A DNA stretch of 64,000 bases from Methylophilaceae bacterium LSUCC0401 (GTDB lineage Bacteria > Pseudomonadota > Gammaproteobacteria > Burkholderiales > Methylophilaceae). Shown piece by piece: positions 26,045 through 35,359 of this stretch; positions within the stretch are counted from its first letter, which is position 1; each line of letters begins with the position of its first letter. A program made the position numbers and the translations under genes. Location: contig CP103442.1 of NCBI GenBank assembly GCA_024919035.1, positions 744,001 through 808,000 of the forward strand. The letters are read 5' to 3'. The notes under the pieces were generated by a model. That model saw only the letters and a list, made by a program, of their open reading frames with translations. It was not told the DNA's origin and did no database searches.

Positions 26045-28602
26045 GAACCAGCATCCTCATCATCGTCATGTTCACTTTCAGCAACTTTTTCTAGTCCACG
26101 AAGTTTTTCATCAGGGCCTAAATTTATAAGTGTCACACCTTGGGTAGCTCTTCCTAGCTCACGAATTTCACTAACTCTTGTTCGGATTAATACCCCACCC
26201 GTTGTGATTAACATTAACTCATCATGATCCCCAACTAATTTAGCACCAACAACAGATCCATTTCTTTCGCTAACCTGTATTGCTTTAACACCCTGTGTCC
26301 CTCTTCCAGATCTTCTAAATTCAGATAGCTGTGTTCTTTTTCCATAGCCATTTTCAGTTGCAACCATAACAGACTGAGATTCATTTTCAGCAATCAATAA
26401 AGATAAAACTTCAGAGCCGTCACTGAGCTTCATACCTCGGACTCCCCTAGCATTTCTTCCCATACTTCTTACATCTGACTCTCCAAACCAGACTGCTTTA
26501 CCATTGTTGGAAACTAAGACAACATCATTCTCGCCCTTAGTAATAGCTGCACCAACTAAATAATCTCCATTATCAAGTTTTAAGGCAATGATTCCAGATT
26601 TTCTTGGATTAGAAAAATCAGATAATGGAGTTTTTTTCACCGTACCTTTTGCTGTCGCCATAAATATAAATTCATTATCAACAAATTCCTTAACAGTGAG
26701 AATCGTATTTATTTTTTCACCTGGCATTAGCGGAAAAAGATTAACAATAGGTTTTCCTCTGCTGATCCTACTTCCTTGAGGAACTTCGTATACTTTCAAC
26801 CAATACACTTGTCCGCGGCTTGAAAAACACAAGATATTATCATGAGAATTTGCCACAAACATCTGATCAATAAAATCATCATCTCTTGTAGCCGTTGCTT
26901 GCTTACCTCGACCGCCTCTCTTTTGCGCACGATAATCGTCTAATGCCTGAGCTTTTATATACCCAGTGTGAGATAACGTGACAACCATATCCTGAGGGGC
27001 TATTAAATCCTCAATAGATAAATCTTCTGCATTTTCAACAATTTCACTTCTTCGTTTATCACCGTATTCTTCTTTTATTTCTAGTAACTCATCTTTGATT
27101 ATTTGTGTTACCCGATCAGGTTTATTAAGAATATCAATTAAATTCGATATAACATCCATAATCTCTTTATATTCTGTAACAATTTTATCCTGTTCAAGCC
27201 CTGTTAATCTTTGCAGCCTCATCTGAAGAATTTCTTGAGCCTGAGTATCCGATAATTTATACCCTTTTTCTTTTAATCCATAGATAGAAAGTAAACCTTC
27301 TGGTTGGTATTGCTTTGGATCATCTTTTTTAAGCATAGACACAACCACATTTGAACTCCACTCTCTTTTCATTAACTCAAGTTTGGCGTCATTTGGCGAA
27401 GGTGAAGATTTAATAATTTTAATCATTTCATCAACATTTTCTAAGGCAACTGCCAGTCCTTCTAAAACATGGCCACGCTCTCTGGCTTTTCTTAATTCAA
27501 AAACTGTTCGTCTGGTAATTACTTCTCTTCGATGATTTAGAAATGCATCTAAAACCTGCTTAAGATTAAGCAACTTTGGTTGACCATCAATTAAAGCAAC
27601 CATATTTATTCCGAACGAATCCTGAAGCTGGGTTTGTTTGTATAGATTATTTAAAATAACATCAGGAATTTCGCCACGCTTTAACTCGATGACCACGCGC
27701 ATTCCGGATTTATCAGACTCATCCCTTAGATCGGAAATTCCTTCAAGCTTTTTGTCATTAACTAATTCTGCAATTTTCTCGAGTAGGTTTTTTTTATTTA
27801 CCTGATAAGGTAACTCATCAATAATAATTACCTCTTTATTCCCCTTTTCAGCCTCTTCAAAATGAGTTCTACCCCTCATCACCACTCTTCCACGACCAGT
27901 TTTATAGCCCTCTCTAATGCCAGAATTACCATGAATTATTCCAGCAGTTGGGAAATCTGGTCCAGGTATAAATTCCAGTAATTCATCAATTGTGATATTA
28001 GGATTATTTAAAACCTCGACGCAAGCATTGATAACTTCGGTGAGGTTATGTGGGGGTATATTTGTTGCCATCCCAACTGCAATTCCTGAACTTCCATTAA
28101 TCAATAAATTAGGAATTCTTGTCGGCATGATTAGAGGTTCATTTTCAGAACCATCATAATTAGGACCAAAATCTACTGTATCCTTATCAATATCAGCTAA
28201 AAGCTCATGTGATATTTTAGACATGCGAATTTCTGTATAACGCATTGCTGCAGCATTATCACCATCTATGGATCCAAAGTTACCTTGTCCATCAACTAAC
28301 ATGTATCTAAGACTAAAGTCTTGGGCCATGCGAACTATTGTGTCATATGCAGCTGTATCCCCATGAGGGTGATATTTACCAATTACATCACCAACAATTC
28401 TTGCAGATTTTTTATAAGGGCGATTATAGCTATTGCTTAGTTCATGCATTGCAAATAGGACACGTCTATGCACAGGTTTTAGTCCATCACGAACATCTGG
28501 AAGAGCTCTTCCCACAATCACGCTCATTGCGTAATCAAGGTAAGATTTCTTCATCTCATTTTCAAGACTTACGGGTATGGTTTCTTTGGCAAATTGAGTC
28601 AT
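26041..28602 (-). CDS. gyrA: DNA gyrase subunit A
   Basis: Breakage-reunion subunit of type II topoisomerase. The 853-residue protein has the winged-helix active site ([19 protein letters not shown], then [10 protein letters not shown] with the catalytic Tyr), a coiled-coil gate and a six-bladed C-terminal beta-pinwheel with the GyrA box QKRGGRGKQ near residue 563. The position equal to E. coli Ser83 is threonine and Asp87 is kept. The acidic C-terminal tail ends [10 protein letters not shown]. It is the first gene of the operon and has its own promoter region. Confidence 0.97.
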   Translation of the reverse strand: MTQFAKETIPVSLENEMKKSYLDYAMSVIVGRALPDVRDGLKPVHRRVLFAMHELSNSYNRPYKKSARIVGDVIGKYHPHGDTAAYDTIVRMAQDFSLRYMLVDGQGNFGSIDGDNAAAMRYTEIRMSKISHELLADIDKDTVDFGPNYDGSENEPLIMPTRIPNLLINGSSGIAVGMATNIPPHNLTEVINACVEVLNNPNITIDELLEFIPGPDFPTAGIIHGNSGIREGYKTGRGRVVMRGRTHFEEAEKGNKEVIIIDELPYQVNKKNLLEKIAELVNDKKLEGISDLRDESDKSGMRVVIELKRGEIPDVILNNLYKQTQLQDSFGINMVALIDGQPKLLNLKQVLDAFLNHRREVITRRTVFELRKARERGHVLEGLAVALENVDEMIKIIKSSPSPNDAKLELMKREWSSNVVVSMLKKDDPKQYQPEGLLSIYGLKEKGYKLSDTQAQEILQMRLQRLTGLEQDKIVTEYKEIMDVISNLIDILNKPDRVTQIIKDELLEIKEEYGDKRRSEIVENAEDLSIEDLIAPQDMVVTLSHTGYIKAQALDDYRAQKRGGRGKQATATRDDDFIDQMFVANSHDNILCFSSRGQVYWLKVYEVPQGSRISRGKPIVNLFPLMPGEKINTILTVKEFVDNEFIFMATAKGTVKKTPLSDFSNPRKSGIIALKLDNGDYLVGAAITKGENDVVLVSNNGKAVWFGESDVRSMGRNARGVRGMKLSDGSEVLSLLIAENESQSVMVATENGYGKRTQLSEFRRSGRGTQGVKAIQVSERNGSVVGAKLVGDHDELMLITTGGVLIRTRVSEIRELGRATQGVTLINLGPDEKLRGLEKVAESEHDDDEDAGS

Positions 28603-28624
28603 AATTTTTTTTGAAATTGCTATG

Positions 28625-28639
28625 AATGTAACTTACATT
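28625..28639. repeat. Perfect 15-bp palindrome at the gyrA transcription start
   Basis: AATGTAA, one central C, then TTACATT: a perfect 7+1+7 inverted repeat. It overlaps the last three bases of the proposed gyrA -10 box and covers the expected start site, a classic operator position. The binding protein, if any, is unknown, and it could also act as RNA hairpin at the 5' end. Confidence 0.5.
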
Positions 28640-28645
28640 TTAGCA
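28637..28645 (-). promoter_or_regulatory. Extended -10 promoter of gyrA
   Basis: On the minus strand TGCTAAAAT (TGnTAAAAT) lies about 35-43 nt before the gyrA ATG. No good -35 box is visible at 16-18 bp spacing. The region between the metZ stop and gyrA (28603-28691) holds only this, the palindrome and no gene. Confidence 0.5.
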
Positions 28646-28691
28646 TGGGTTAGCCTAATTATAGGGCTTAATGACAGTTTAAATATTAAAA

Positions 28692-29855
28692 TTAAAGCTT
28701 AAGATCTGTAATAATATCATTCACATTTTCAAGTCCAACAGCAATTCGAATTAAGCTGTCAGATATACCAGATTCATCCCTTTCAGCCTGAGTTAATCTT
28801 GAATGTGTAGTTGTTGCTGGATGGGTAATCGTAGATTTGGTATCGCCTAGATTTGCTGTGATTGATAACATTCGGGTTTTATTTATCAATGACCAAGCCT
28901 CTTTTTTGCCTCCTTTTAAACTAAAAGACAAAACCGCACCCCCCAAACTCTGCTGTTTTTTTGCGATACTATATTGAGAGTGGCTTTTTAGTCCTGGATA
29001 ATAAACTTTAGAAATATTTTTATTCTTTTCTAAATATAAAGCCAAAGCCAAGGCATTGCTTGATTGTTGTTCCATTCTAATTTTTAGAGTTTCTAGTCCT
29101 TTTAAAAAAATCCAAGCATTAAATGGGCTCAGAGATACTCCAGTATTTCTTAAAAAAGTAAAAATCTCTGACATGACATTTCTTTTTCCTAAAACCGCTC
29201 CGCCAAGACATCTTCCTTGACCATCAAGGTATTTTGTTGCCGAATGAATAATAATATCTGCTCCAAGTTTTAAGGGTAATTGTAATGCTGGGGTACAAAA
29301 GCAATTATCAACAATCAATTTTGCCTTTGCAAATTTAGCTAGCTCTGCCAATTTAGAAATATCAACTATTTCAGTAAGAGGGTTTGATGGGGTCTCGACG
29401 AAGAAAAGTTTTGTATTTTTTTTAATCGAATTCTTCCAAGATGCTAGATCAGATAAATTTACAAAAGAAATATCCAAACCCCATTTTGATAAAAAATTAT
29501 TAAATAATTGAACCGAAGTTCCAAAAATACTCTTAGAAACTATTACATGATCTCCAGGTTTACAAAGAGCCATGAAAGTTGCTAATATTGCCGACATTCC
29601 TGATGATGTAGCGATACACTGCTCGGCACCTTCAAGTGCAGCGAGTCTTTCTTCAAACATATTGACAGATGGATTGGTAAAGCGACTGTAAACATATCCT
29701 GGATCATCGCCAGAAAATCGACGAGCTGCCTCTTGGGCATTCTTAAAAACAAAACTAGATGTTAAAAACAATCCTTCAGAGTGTTCGCCAAATTGTGACC
29801 TTTCAGTTCCGGAGCGAACTGCATTAGTTTCGAATTTTTTATTATTTTTTTTCAT
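28692..29855 (-). CDS. metZ: O-succinylhomoserine sulfhydrylase
   Basis: PLP-dependent Cys/Met-metabolism enzyme that makes homocysteine directly from O-succinylhomoserine and sulfide, the product of the cys operon. The 387-residue protein has the motif YSRFTNPSVNMFEERLAALEG near residue 50, FVETPSNPLTEIVDI and the PLP lysine in IIHSATKYLDGQGRCLGGAV near 205. The N-terminal FETNAVRSGTERSQFGEHSE is characteristic of MetZ rather than MetB or MetC. It is monocistronic, with a probable SAM-II riboswitch in its leader. Confidence 0.92.
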   Translation of the reverse strand: MKKNNKKFETNAVRSGTERSQFGEHSEGLFLTSSFVFKNAQEAARRFSGDDPGYVYSRFTNPSVNMFEERLAALEGAEQCIATSSGMSAILATFMALCKPGDHVIVSKSIFGTSVQLFNNFLSKWGLDISFVNLSDLASWKNSIKKNTKLFFVETPSNPLTEIVDISKLAELAKFAKAKLIVDNCFCTPALQLPLKLGADIIIHSATKYLDGQGRCLGGAVLGKRNVMSEIFTFLRNTGVSLSPFNAWIFLKGLETLKIRMEQQSSNALALALYLEKNKNISKVYYPGLKSHSQYSIAKKQQSLGGAVLSFSLKGGKKEAWSLINKTRMLSITANLGDTKSTITHPATTTHSRLTQAERDESGISDSLIRIAVGLENVNDIITDLKL

Positions 29856-29859
29856 ATTA

Positions 29860-29875
29860 TCCTGACTGAATCAGG
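29860..29875 (-). promoter_or_regulatory. Hairpin occluding the metZ ribosome site
   Basis: CCTGA and TCAGG form a 5-bp stem around TTCAG just before metZ. The 3' arm runs into the Shine-Dalgarno AGGA (29860-29863), 4 nt from the ATG. The upstream segment ACTGA, at the 3' end of the riboswitch candidate, can pair instead with TCAGT in the loop/3' arm. Mutually exclusive structures controlling translation are therefore plausible. Confidence 0.45.
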
Positions 29876-29884
29876 TTTATTCCT

Positions 29885-29936
29885 CAGTTTAGCTAATAGT
29901 TATATGCGCTAGCAAGCTGGTGCAAATCCACGCGAA
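29885..29936 (-). promoter_or_regulatory. Probable SAM-II (SAM-alpha) riboswitch upstream of metZ
   Basis: The metZ leader contains, in order and with SAM-II-like spacing, CGCGTG-GATTTG (29934 down to 29923), CAGCTTGC-TAGCGCA (29919-29905) and AGCTAAA (29894-29888). GAUUU, CUUGC and GCUAAA are the best conserved pieces of the SAM-II pseudoknot known upstream of metA/metZ genes. The P1 pairing here is weak (about 4 bp with mismatched ends) and P2 pairing is imperfect, so a variant or SAM-V-like form is possible. The element lies about 30 nt before the start codon, consistent with translational control by S-adenosylmethionine. Confidence 0.62.
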
Positions 29937-29977
29937 GTCATTATGGATAAAAAAATTTAAATGGTCAACTCAGCTAC

Positions 29978-31531
29978 CTAAAGCTCAATAACATCGTCTA
30001 TAGTATTATTGTCTTCGCTTGTAATTAAATTCAAGTCTAATTGAGTAATAGAGTTTTGTGGTTTTGTGTGATTTACTGAGTCGGCACGAATAGACTCAAT
30101 CAGGTTCAAATAATTTTCATCAATATCTTGTGTAACATAATTACCATCAAAACATGATGCATCAAATTGATTTAATTTTTTATTTTCTTTAGTAATATTA
30201 GCTTTAAGATCATCTATATCCTGATAGACCACACCATCAGCACCGATATCCTTACAGATTTCCTCTACTGTTTTGTTGTGAGCAATCAGTTCATTTCTTG
30301 ATGGCATATCTATTCCATAAACATTAGGAAACTTTACTGGGGGTGCTGCTGATGCTAGAAAAACTTTTTTAGCACCCGCTTCTCTTGCCATCTCTACTAT
30401 TTCTTTTGAGGTTGTCCCTCGAACAATTGAGTCATCAATTAATAAAACATTTTTATTTTTAAATTCAATAGCAATTGGATTAAGTTTTTGGCGTACTGAC
30501 TTTTTACGTGTTGCCTGACCAGGCATAATAAATGTTCTTCCAATATAACGATTTTTTACAAACCCTTCTTTAAAATCTGTTTTTAACTGCAATGCAACTT
30601 GAAGTGCGGATGGCCTGCTGGTATCTGGAATTGGTATTACCACATCAATTTTTTCATTTTTAAATTTGTCTTTTATTTTTTTTGCTAGCGAATCACCCAT
30701 ATTTAATCTAGTTTGATAAACAGACACTCCATCTAAAACAGAATCAGGACGCGCTAGATAAACATATTCAAAGATACATGGGCTCATCTGCTTATTTTTA
30801 ACACATTTTTTTGAATAAAAATTTCCATTCAAGTCAATAAAAATAGCTTCACCGGGATCAACATCTCTTAACAGATCAAAACCCAGAACATCCAAAGCAA
30901 CACTCTCAGAAGCAACAACGTATTCAGGACCATCGCCTGTTTCTCTTTTGCCAATTACAAGAGGTCTTATTCCATGAGGGTCTCTAAAAGCGAGTAATCC
31001 AAAATTTGCAATCATCGAAACAACTGCAAAGGCTCCACTGCAGCGATGATAAAGTGATGTGGCTGCATCAAAAATTACATCCGTTGTAAGGACATTCTTT
31101 TTTGATGATTCTACTAATTCATGCGCAAGAACATTAATTAGTACTTCAGAATCAGAATTGGTATTAATATGTCGAAGATCTTGCTGAAACATTTCTTGTT
31201 TTAATTTTGCTGAATTTGTTAAATTTCCATTGTGTCCAAGAACAATTCCATAAGGTGAGTTTACATAAAATGGTTGAGCTTCAGCGGCAGAAGATGATCC
31301 TGCTGTAGGATAACGCACATGGGCTATTCCAGCATTTCCAATTAGATTTCGCATATGTCTGGTTTGAAAAACATCTTTAACCAGACCATTGTTTTTATGC
31401 ATATAAAAACGATTGCCATCAGTAGTCACAATGCCTGCAGCATCCTGACCTCTGTGTTGTAGAACCAACAATCCATCGTATAACATCTGGTTAACTGGAT
31501 TGTTTGAAACAATTCCAATAACTCCACACAT
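29978..31531 (-). CDS. purF: Amidophosphoribosyltransferase
   Basis: Commits PRPP to purine synthesis using glutamine. The 517-residue protein starts MCGVIGIV, so Cys2 becomes the N-terminal nucleophile of the glutaminase domain (about 2-235). The PRTase domain follows, with VLLIDDSIVRGTTSKEIV near residue 365. Other motifs are VRYPTAGSSSAAEAQPFYV and GIRPLVIGKR. It shares one base with cvpA, a pairing conserved in proteobacteria. It is the last gene of the long minus-strand run. A weak GGT/ACC hairpin plus T-run just after the stop might terminate it. Confidence 0.96.
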   Translation of the reverse strand: MCGVIGIVSNNPVNQMLYDGLLVLQHRGQDAAGIVTTDGNRFYMHKNNGLVKDVFQTRHMRNLIGNAGIAHVRYPTAGSSSAAEAQPFYVNSPYGIVLGHNGNLTNSAKLKQEMFQQDLRHINTNSDSEVLINVLAHELVESSKKNVLTTDVIFDAATSLYHRCSGAFAVVSMIANFGLLAFRDPHGIRPLVIGKRETGDGPEYVVASESVALDVLGFDLLRDVDPGEAIFIDLNGNFYSKKCVKNKQMSPCIFEYVYLARPDSVLDGVSVYQTRLNMGDSLAKKIKDKFKNEKIDVVIPIPDTSRPSALQVALQLKTDFKEGFVKNRYIGRTFIMPGQATRKKSVRQKLNPIAIEFKNKNVLLIDDSIVRGTTSKEIVEMAREAGAKKVFLASAAPPVKFPNVYGIDMPSRNELIAHNKTVEEICKDIGADGVVYQDIDDLKANITKENKKLNQFDASCFDGNYVTQDIDENYLNLIESIRADSVNHTKPQNSITQLDLNLITSEDNNTIDDVIEL

Positions 31532-32046
31532 TATATGTACTCCTTGGTTAAAACAGCATATTCATATTCTACATGGGTTACTTGATATTTTGGCAAATAG
31601 TCTAAGATAAATGAAAATATTGGATCCAAAAAAGGGAGTATTAAAGACTTATCTTGATTAATCAAACTTACAAAGGGTATCAATTGATTTAAATAGACTA
31701 AAATTAAAATAATAATTAAGCCTCTTGCTAAACCAAACATAAAACCAAAACACCGGTTCATTAGAGAAAGTCCAGCGAACCTTAAAACTTTATTCATCAA
31801 TTTGACAAAAAAAGAAGTTAACAGCAATGTACTTACAAAAATGATTATGAAAGCAACAACTATTATAATTTCTGTTTTATCTTGAACAGGAATTAAGCTT
31901 GCAATAGTGTCATCAAAAGTAGAAGCCAGATAAAATGAAAGCACTAAGCCAATTAATGAAAGAGATTCTTTTATAAAACCTCGAATTATTCCATACACCG
32001 AAGAAATTACTAATACAGTAATAATGAAATAATCAAACGAGGTCAT
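31531..32046 (-). CDS. cvpA: CvpA-family membrane protein
   Basis: Inner-membrane protein named for colicin V production; its actual role is unresolved, with links to envelope stress reported. The 171-residue protein has four hydrophobic segments, starting FDYFIITVLVISSVYGIIRG near residue 3, then ESLSLIGLVLSFYLAS, IIIVVAFIIIFVSTLLLTSFF and the GLARGLIIILILVYL region. It overlaps the SPOR protein gene by 4 bp and purF by 1 bp. Confidence 0.9.
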   Translation of the reverse strand: MTSFDYFIITVLVISSVYGIIRGFIKESLSLIGLVLSFYLASTFDDTIASLIPVQDKTEIIIVVAFIIIFVSTLLLTSFFVKLMNKVLRFAGLSLMNRCFGFMFGLARGLIIILILVYLNQLIPFVSLINQDKSLILPFLDPIFSFILDYLPKYQVTHVEYEYAVLTKEYI

Positions 32047-32501
32047 GAATTATTTTTTTTTATAATGCCGCTAAATTTATTATTTTTTAAAACATCAAGA
32101 GCTGCTTCAGCTTCGCTGTAATTATTATAGATTGTGGTTTTTACTAAATATAAATTTTGGTTATCTTTTGCAATCTCATCCATTAAACATTCAATGCCAA
32201 CAGATTTGATTTGAGAAATTAATTCATTCGATTTATTTTTATCTGAAAAAACACCTACTTGGATATAGTAATTATTAAAGGAAATTGTTTTAGATTCACT
32301 ATCAATGACCTCATCTAGAGAATCATTATGTTCATCAATAAAAGATATTTTTATATGCTGTTTGTCACCTATTGACCTATCATCTAAAAAAAAGTAAGAC
32401 AAGACCAATAAGATTACTAAAATAACTAAAGCTCCGAGTAATCTTTTTTTTGCTTTTTTTAACTGTATTGCTTCCGAAAAAGGATCTTCATTTGCCGCCA
32501 T
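32043..32501 (-). CDS. SPOR-domain membrane protein (DedD-like)
   Basis: Probable septal peptidoglycan-binding protein. I start it at the ATG at 32501 (152 aa), which has AAGGA 5 nt upstream; in-frame ATG 32507 and GTG 32522 are alternatives. A short cytoplasmic segment precedes one transmembrane helix (about residues 22-41, LLGALVILVILLVLSYFF). A linker and a C-terminal SPOR domain follow (about 78-150; YYIQVGVFSDKNKSNELI, LYLVKTTIYNNYSEAEAAL). The folC-SPOR-cvpA-purF order matches other beta/gammaproteobacteria, where it is called DedD. It overlaps folC by 14 bp. Confidence 0.86.
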   Translation of the reverse strand: MAANEDPFSEAIQLKKAKKRLLGALVILVILLVLSYFFLDDRSIGDKQHIKISFIDEHNDSLDEVIDSESKTISFNNYYIQVGVFSDKNKSNELISQIKSVGIECLMDEIAKDNQNLYLVKTTIYNNYSEAEAALDVLKNNKFSGIIKKNNS

Positions 32502-33711
32502 AGTCATCCTTAAAAATTTCACTAATCACATAAAAACTTCCAAACACAACTATTCTATCATTTTTTTGTGCATTGTTTATCGCTTGAATATAAGCATTTC
32601 TGATCGATAAAAAAGACGTAAACCGAAATTTATTTTGACTTAGAATTTTTGTTAATTGATCAATACTTTCTGTTCTTGGTGAGTTTAGGGGAGCTACAAA
32701 CCACTCTATTTGATTTTTTAACGTTTTAAAAAATCCTGCATACTCCTTAAAATTTTTATCTTTTAATATCGAGAAAACAAGAAAAGTTTTTTTTAAGTCA
32801 AGAGAGCTCAAAGTGTTTACCAAATTTTTTATGCTATCTTCATTATGGGCTACATCTATGATAATTTCTGGGTTCTTGGATATTTTTTGAAATCTTCCAA
32901 AAAATAGTTTATCAAAAAAATCTTGCCTATATACCAGTTGCCTTATTTCACTAAATCCAAATTTTTCAAGGGCATATACGGCACAGCATAAATTTTTCTT
33001 TTGAATAATAGATAAATCGAAGTTCGGGTTATCAGGAAATAAACTTTCGAAACTAAAGTCTTTATTATAAATATATAAATTTGATTTTTTAATCTTTGCT
33101 TGTTCAATAATTATTTCATTATGCAACTCCTCACCACAGACGCAAATTTTATTTTCACGCATTACGCCAGACTTTTCATATGCTATATGATTAAGGGTTG
33201 GGCCTAAATAATCAGTATGATCCAATCCAATTGAGGTAATAATAGAAATATCAGGCTCAAATGCATTAACAGCATCTAATCGACCGCCAAGACCAATCTC
33301 TAAAATAGCTATGTCAATATTTTTTTTATTAAAAATAAAAATTGCAGCGAGTGTGGTTATTTCAAAAAATGTTAAACATGATTCAGGGTCGTTGGCCAAT
33401 ACAAAATTAATTGCTGTGAGTAATTCTTCATCATTACATTTTTGATCATTAATCATGATTCTTTCGTTAAAGCTAAAAAAGTGTGGGGAAGTGTATAGGC
33501 CAACATTAAAATTTTGTGCTTTCATAAGAAGATGATTCAAATAGAAACAAACACTTCCTTTACCGTTTGTACCAGCGACTGAAATAATTTTAAATTTTGG
33601 AATTATATTTAATTTTTTTTTGATTTTAATAAGACGATCTAGGGATAAATCAATGACATTGCTGTGCCGATTCTCAAGCTTAGCTAGAAGTAAGTTGAGC
33701 TCGCTTATCAA
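32488..33711 (-). CDS. folC: Folylpolyglutamate/dihydrofolate synthase
   Basis: Adds glutamates to folates (and glutamate to dihydropteroate). The 407-residue Mur-ligase-like protein has the P-loop ISVAGTNGKGSVCFYLNHLL near residue 43, ILEIGLGGRLDAVNAFEP near 137 and SIGLDHTDYLG near 162. The start is a TTG at 33711, preceded by AGG 6 nt upstream (inside the accD stop region). No in-frame ATG exists before the P-loop, and homologous N-terminal sequence begins at this codon, so the unusual start is well supported. Confidence 0.93.
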   Translation of the reverse strand: MISELNLLLAKLENRHSNVIDLSLDRLIKIKKKLNIIPKFKIISVAGTNGKGSVCFYLNHLLMKAQNFNVGLYTSPHFFSFNERIMINDQKCNDEELLTAINFVLANDPESCLTFFEITTLAAIFIFNKKNIDIAILEIGLGGRLDAVNAFEPDISIITSIGLDHTDYLGPTLNHIAYEKSGVMRENKICVCGEELHNEIIIEQAKIKKSNLYIYNKDFSFESLFPDNPNFDLSIIQKKNLCCAVYALEKFGFSEIRQLVYRQDFFDKLFFGRFQKISKNPEIIIDVAHNEDSIKNLVNTLSSLDLKKTFLVFSILKDKNFKEYAGFFKTLKNQIEWFVAPLNSPRTESIDQLTKILSQNKFRFTSFLSIRNAYIQAINNAQKNDRIVVFGSFYVISEIFKDDYGGK

Positions 33712-33714
33712 GAA

Positions 33715-34566
33715 CTACCTATGAAGTTTTGAAATAATATTAACTAATGACTTTCGCATTTCACGTCGATCGACAATAAAATCAATCGCACCATGCGCGA
33801 GTAAAAACTCAGCCCTTTGAAATCCTTCAGGAAGCTTTTCTCGGACAGTTTGTTCTATTACTCTTGGACCAGCAAAACCTATTAATGCATTCGGTTCGGC
33901 AATGATAATATCTCCTAGCATGGCAAAACTTGCAGAAACACCTCCCATAGTTGGATCCGTTAAAACTGATATAAAAGGTAATTTTGCTTTACTTAATGCA
34001 GTCAATGCAGCACTTGTTTTTGCCATTTGCATTAATGAAAATAGGCCTTCTTGCATTCTTGCGCCACCACTTGCGGAAAAACATATCAAAGGAGTCTTAT
34101 TTTCAATAGCATACTCAACCGCCCTAACAAATTTTTCACCAACTGCTGAACCCATAGAGCCTCCCATAAAAGAAAACTCAAAAGCAGCAGCCGTAACTTT
34201 TAACGATTCTATTTTACCTGTAATGACAACAAGCGCCTCCCCAATTTTATGATGCTCTTGGGCTTCCGAAAGTTTTTCATGGTAGGGTTTAGAATCAATA
34301 AACTTTAAAGGGTCTTTTGGCAAAATATTCTGAAAAATTTCTTTTTGACCAATCGAGTCAAAAAGGAGCTTCAATCTTTCTCTAGCGGGCAATCGATGGT
34401 GATGATCGCATTTTGGACAAACATAAAGATTTTTTTCTAAATCACTATTGTAAAGTGCCGTTTTACAAGATATACATTTATGCCAAACGCCATCGGGAAC
34501 ACTTTTTTTTGCCGATCCGACAATTTTTTTAATTTTTGGGGGGAAAACATTTTTTAACCAACTCAT
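33715..34566 (-). CDS. accD: Acetyl-CoA carboxylase carboxyltransferase subunit beta
   Basis: Beta half of the carboxyltransferase that forms malonyl-CoA for fatty acid synthesis. The 283-residue protein has the N-terminal zinc ribbon (CISC near residue 33, CPKC near 52) and the crotonase-like core with [37 protein letters not shown] and [18 protein letters not shown]-like LTDPTMGGV. The trpA-accD-folC order is common in proteobacteria. Confidence 0.96.
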   Translation of the reverse strand: MSWLKNVFPPKIKKIVGSAKKSVPDGVWHKCISCKTALYNSDLEKNLYVCPKCDHHHRLPARERLKLLFDSIGQKEIFQNILPKDPLKFIDSKPYHEKLSEAQEHHKIGEALVVITGKIESLKVTAAAFEFSFMGGSMGSAVGEKFVRAVEYAIENKTPLICFSASGGARMQEGLFSLMQMAKTSAALTALSKAKLPFISVLTDPTMGGVSASFAMLGDIIIAEPNALIGFAGPRVIEQTVREKLPEGFQRAEFLLAHGAIDFIVDRREMRKSLVNIISKLHR

Positions 34567-34567
34567 A

Positions 34568-35359
34568 TCAGATTACCTGCTTTATTGATCGTATGATCTT
34601 GTTAATGTTCTCAAGCATATTTGATTCATCAGAAGCTTCAATTTCTTGAATAATGCGACTACCTATAACAATTGCATCCGAAAATTTAGCAACATTTTTT
34701 GCTGTTTCTGGATCACGCACACCAAATCCAACGCCTATAGGAAGATCCGTTAAGGATTTAATTTCACCTACTCTGTTTTTGACTTGTTCAATATCAATGT
34801 TTTGCGCCCCTGTGACCCCTTTAAGTGATACATAATACAAAAAACCAGAAGCTTGTTTGATAATCTGCTCAATCCTCTTTTTTTCAGTTGTAGGAGCCAA
34901 TAAGAAAATTGCATCAATGTCATTTTGTTTTAATTTCTCTACATATGCTTTTGACTCTTCAGGAGGATAATCAACGGTAATAACACCATCAATATCAGAT
35001 GATTTGCATAATTTTAAAAATTCATCAATTCCTATCGCCTCTATAGGATTTGCATATCCCATTAAAATCAGAGGCGTAACTTGATTTTGCTTTCTAAACT
35101 CTTTTGCTATCTCCAAAGTTTTCCGAATACCTACATTTTTTGCAAGAGCTCTTTCACTAGCTCTTTGAATAATTGGGCCATCTGCCATTGGATCGGAAAA
35201 TGGAATGCCCAGCTCTATCATGTCAGCTCCAGATGTTACAAGCTGGTGAAGAATTTTAATTGTCATTTCTGGTGAAGGATCACCTGCAGTTACAAATGGT
35301 ATCAAAGCTTTTTGATTACTAATTTTTAAGGTATCAAAAGTTTTTCTTATTCTGCTCAT
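34568..35359 (-). CDS. trpA: Tryptophan synthase alpha subunit
   Basis: Cleaves indole-3-glycerol phosphate and channels indole to TrpB. The 263-residue TIM-barrel has the family signature [19 protein letters not shown] near residue 48, with the catalytic Glu and Asp. [27 protein letters not shown] and [15 protein letters not shown] follow. The gene lies directly after trpB (no gap) and one base from accD. Confidence 0.97.
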   Translation of the reverse strand: MSRIRKTFDTLKISNQKALIPFVTAGDPSPEMTIKILHQLVTSGADMIELGIPFSDPMADGPIIQRASERALAKNVGIRKTLEIAKEFRKQNQVTPLILMGYANPIEAIGIDEFLKLCKSSDIDGVITVDYPPEESKAYVEKLKQNDIDAIFLLAPTTEKKRIEQIIKQASGFLYYVSLKGVTGAQNIDIEQVKNRVGEIKSLTDLPIGVGFGVRDPETAKNVAKFSDAIVIGSRIIQEIEASDESNMLENINKIIRSIKQVI

